From: Cellvibrionales bacterium UBA5860
Lineage (GTDB): Bacteria; Pseudomonadota; Gammaproteobacteria; Pseudomonadales; Porticoccaceae
Length of the DNA stretch: 26,147 bases
Assembly: GCA_002431545.1 (NCBI GenBank)
Contig: DJFY01000089.1
Location: 8,950-35,096, forward strand
Reading direction: 5' to 3'
Shown here: positions 24,229 through 26,147 of the stretch, piece after piece
Layout of the letters: every line of letters begins with the position of its first letter
Position numbering within the stretch: the stretch's first letter is position 1
The notes under the pieces: generated by a model
What the model was told of the DNA's origin: nothing
Seen by the model: the letters and a program-made list of their open reading frames with translations, nothing else
The model's database searches: none
Translations under genes and position numbers: made by a program

Positions 24229-25818
24229 TTAAATATCGGTGCCAGAAGTTTGAATTGAACTATCCTTTGCATTGTTTGAAACAGAGGGTTTTTGCTCTCC
24301 CTCAGAAAGACCGTGGTAGTGCCATTCCAAGCCTCTATCTAACCCCGGTAATAACTCAAGCATGTTTTTTTCAAGTCGCCGTTGTACCACTTCTGCTGCC
24401 ACTCGATTCTGGGTAGCGCCAAGCAATAATTTCATACGATTCTCTGCGATTTGAACCACAGCGTCCTCATCGCGGATCTGTTCCTGCATAATGGATTGTA
24501 CCGCTGCCAACTGGGCTTTGTCGGCAACCGTGACCTCGGCCATGGTCGATTCTACTCCAAGCGTTTGTTCTAAAAAACGCGCTCTGCGCCACTGTGAATC
24601 AAAGTGACTGGGCAGCTCCGGGACATCGTCCAACTCAGTTGCTAACCGCTGTTCCTGAGGAAGAACTGGACTAGTTATCCAATCCGGGTGATGACTTAGA
24701 GTGTGAATCTTATGTAACAACTCAAAAGGACTGGCGTTGCGATCCATGACTGCGGTTGCACCCCTGGCAATAAACCCAAGGCGATCTAGCGAGCGGCCAA
24801 CAAATTGTGTCAAAACAATAATGGGTACAACACTACCGTGGGCCCGCAGGGCATTAATAATGCGAAAGATTGAGTCCCGATCCGACTTCGATTTTGCATC
24901 CAGAATCAACATATCGGGCCCCTGAAGCATGTATTGTTCAAACGCGCTTGCGACATCATTGACTAGTGAGAGAACTAAATGGTTCTTGACGGATCGTACC
25001 AGTTGTTTGCCAAATTCTTTGTCACTGGTCACAACTGTAGTGCGTAACCGAGTACTAGCCGGGAACTCATTTTGGTTCGAGGACGATTGGCCACGGTTGC
25101 TGTCAGCCATCACAAGAATAGGAACCAATCCCGAACCCTTAATACCGAACGCGATCCGCGAACGCTTAGGTTCAGTGATTCTTGATTTATTGACAATCAG
25201 TTCACGCCCCGAGGTGACATGATCATTCAGTGAGATCACTGCACCGGCTAAATCACTCAGCACCCGTTTCAGACCAGGGATCTGCACTGCAGACTCTTCG
25301 CTCAAAGTAAATACTATTCGACTACCCCGCTCTTTTGCCAGCACAACTAACTGCTGTAGTTGCAGCCTAATTTGATCCAGGCAAAAAATATCACCGAATA
25401 AGCTATCAATGGAGTCCAACACCCATACTTTTGCTTGTGCATGCTGTGCCGTCAAAGCATCCACATAAGCTTGCATCTGATGGGATTTCAATAGATAGGG
25501 TGCCGAGGAAAACTGTTCTAACAGCACAAATTGTTCACGATCGAACAATTCCTCAAATTTAGGAATTATCGCCTTGGCTTGGCTATATACTGCTTCCCCG
25601 GATTCACTGGTGACGAATAGGCAAGGCTCATCTCGATTGGCAGCAACTCCAGCAAGTTGCAAAGCTAACACTGTCTTTCCCGTACCAGAATAGCCAACGA
25701 TAGTAAGCGGTAAATCGCCCGGATATCCCCCTAAAGATTCATCTAATACTGGAACGCCTGTATTCAACTGAACTTCACCACTTAGCTTGTATTCATGTGG
25801 GTTAATCAGACCCATCAT
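24229..25818 (-). CDS. RecA/KaiC-like ATPase fused to degenerate receiver domain
   Basis: This 529-residue cytoplasmic protein has no membrane span. Residues about 15-235 are a RecA/KaiC/RadA-type ATPase: GVPVLDESLGG opening, Walker A GYSGTGKT (42-49), LFVTSESGEA and Walker B VWVLDSIDSL (131-140). Residues about 258-376 look like a response-regulator receiver: Asp307 in MLILDAKSK is in the phospho-acceptor place and Thr337 in IIVLTQ fits, but the N-terminal acidic pair reads TSD and the conserved lysine-proline is Arg360-Asn361. A charged helical region (about 405-495) and a disordered tail follow. It is the first gene of the polysaccharide cluster, so a regulatory or energising role in synthesis is the likely guess. 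Start: tandem ATGs at 25818 and 25815, no clear ribosome site. Confidence 0.8.
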   Translation of the reverse strand: MMGLINPHEYKLSGEVQLNTGVPVLDESLGGYPGDLPLTIVGYSGTGKTVLALQLAGVAANRDEPCLFVTSESGEAVYSQAKAIIPKFEELFDREQFVLLEQFSSAPYLLKSHQMQAYVDALTAQHAQAKVWVLDSIDSLFGDIFCLDQIRLQLQQLVVLAKERGSRIVFTLSEESAVQIPGLKRVLSDLAGAVISLNDHVTSGRELIVNKSRITEPKRSRIAFGIKGSGLVPILVMADSNRGQSSSNQNEFPASTRLRTTVVTSDKEFGKQLVRSVKNHLVLSLVNDVASAFEQYMLQGPDMLILDAKSKSDRDSIFRIINALRAHGSVVPIIVLTQFVGRSLDRLGFIARGATAVMDRNASPFELLHKIHTLSHHPDWITSPVLPQEQRLATELDDVPELPSHFDSQWRRARFLEQTLGVESTMAEVTVADKAQLAAVQSIMQEQIRDEDAVVQIAENRMKLLLGATQNRVAAEVVQRRLEKNMLELLPGLDRGLEWHYHGLSEGEQKPSVSNNAKDSSIQTSGTDI

Positions 25819-25984
25819 TTATTTATTGGACGACCGCTTCTTGCCTCAATTTTCTTGCATCCCAGCGGTTTCGATCCTTTATTCTGATGGCTGAATAATC
25901 GCTTTTGGAAAATCGACCTAGCCAAATGTAAAAAGTTAAGAAAAAGAGTTACTTAGCCCATTTTTTGTATTCAAATCCTCAGAA

Positions 25985-26003
25985 ACTTAAAAGATCCTTA
26001 AGT
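25985..26003. repeat. Inverted repeat, possible operator
   Basis: ACTTAA (25985-25990) and TTAAGT (25998-26003) are perfect inverted arms separated by seven bases. It lies about 170 bases before the ATPase gene and just downstream of the promoter candidate at 26055-26083, a position suited to a repressor site. Short arms in AT-rich DNA can arise by chance. Confidence 0.3.
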
Positions 26004-26054
26004 AACAATCGTTGTACAAGCAAATATTATGCTCAAAACAATAACTCTTTAATA

Positions 26055-26083
26055 ATTATAATGAAAAAATAAATACAAACCAA
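26055..26083 (-). promoter_or_regulatory. Candidate promoter of the polysaccharide cluster
   Basis: Leftward TTGGTT (26083-26078), a 17-base spacer and a perfect TATAAT (26060-26055) would start RNA near 26048, leaving a leader of about 230 bases. In DNA this AT-rich, good -10 matches are common, so this is only the best candidate. Confidence 0.35.
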
Positions 26084-26147
26084 AATATCTAATTTATCAC
26101 CTGCGAAGTGTAAAAAGCTTTGACAGCTAAAGGCCGCGTTATGGTAC

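Larger units (their letters stand above)
25819..26147. other. AT-rich non-coding region upstream of the polysaccharide cluster
   Basis: No gene is supported in these 329 bases, which end at the window edge. It should hold the promoter of the leftward cluster. The composition is strongly AT-rich, especially from about 25920 on. The two elements I can point to, an inverted repeat and a promoter-like pair, are listed separately. Confidence 0.6.

Overview
The window looks like gammaproteobacterial chromosome, possibly two pieces joined. The left part (1 to about 15.6 kb) carries ppsA/ppsR, prpBCD, pabB, nudL, thrH, cysH, cysB and a YadG/YadH-type ABC exporter. From memory, a similar grouping of cysB, cysH, thrH, pabB and ppsA occurs in Pseudomonas. 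The right part (about 15.6 kb to the end) has the classic gammaproteobacterial order uvrC-pgsA-tRNA-Gly. There are no phage, IS, integrase or CRISPR signals. Base composition changes sharply near the tRNA-Gly. Hand-counted lines on the left give 36/60 and 41/60 G+C; lines on the right give 25/60, 23/60 and 18/60.

Left region, in order: the start of ppsA (leftward, running off the edge) diverges from its regulator ppsR. The prpBCD methylcitrate operon (leftward) follows, making pyruvate and succinate from propionyl-CoA; PEP synthase can then carry the pyruvate into gluconeogenesis. Next are pabB and a CoA-type Nudix hydrolase (rightward), thrH (leftward), and a sulfur block: cysH (APS-reductase type), cysB and a TSUP-family exporter, with AT-rich palindromic DNA at both divergent promoters. 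Then come a 5'-nucleotidase, a hotdog-fold protein, an ABC-2 exporter pair and a small H-NS-like protein whose usual DNA-contact tripeptide is replaced.

Right region: every gene is leftward and tightly packed, from about 25.8 kb down to the tRNA. First comes a compact synthase-type exopolysaccharide cluster: a RecA/KaiC-like ATPase fused to a degenerate receiver domain, an outer-membrane barrel-like protein, a PgaC-like glycosyltransferase, a 74-residue single-span membrane protein, a membrane-anchored NodB-type polysaccharide deacetylase, and a secreted TIM-barrel hydrolase-like protein. It continues with little gap into a family-5-type uracil-DNA glycosylase, uvrC, pgsA and tRNA-Gly(GCC).

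The exopolysaccharide cluster is the best candidate for an undescribed system. It resembles Pga (and partly Pel) in logic. It differs in splitting the deacetylase and hydrolase into two genes, having no TPR export protein, and opening with a KaiC-like/receiver fusion. The base-composition break at the tRNA is the main caution: it may be an assembly join, in which case the two halves come from different organisms.
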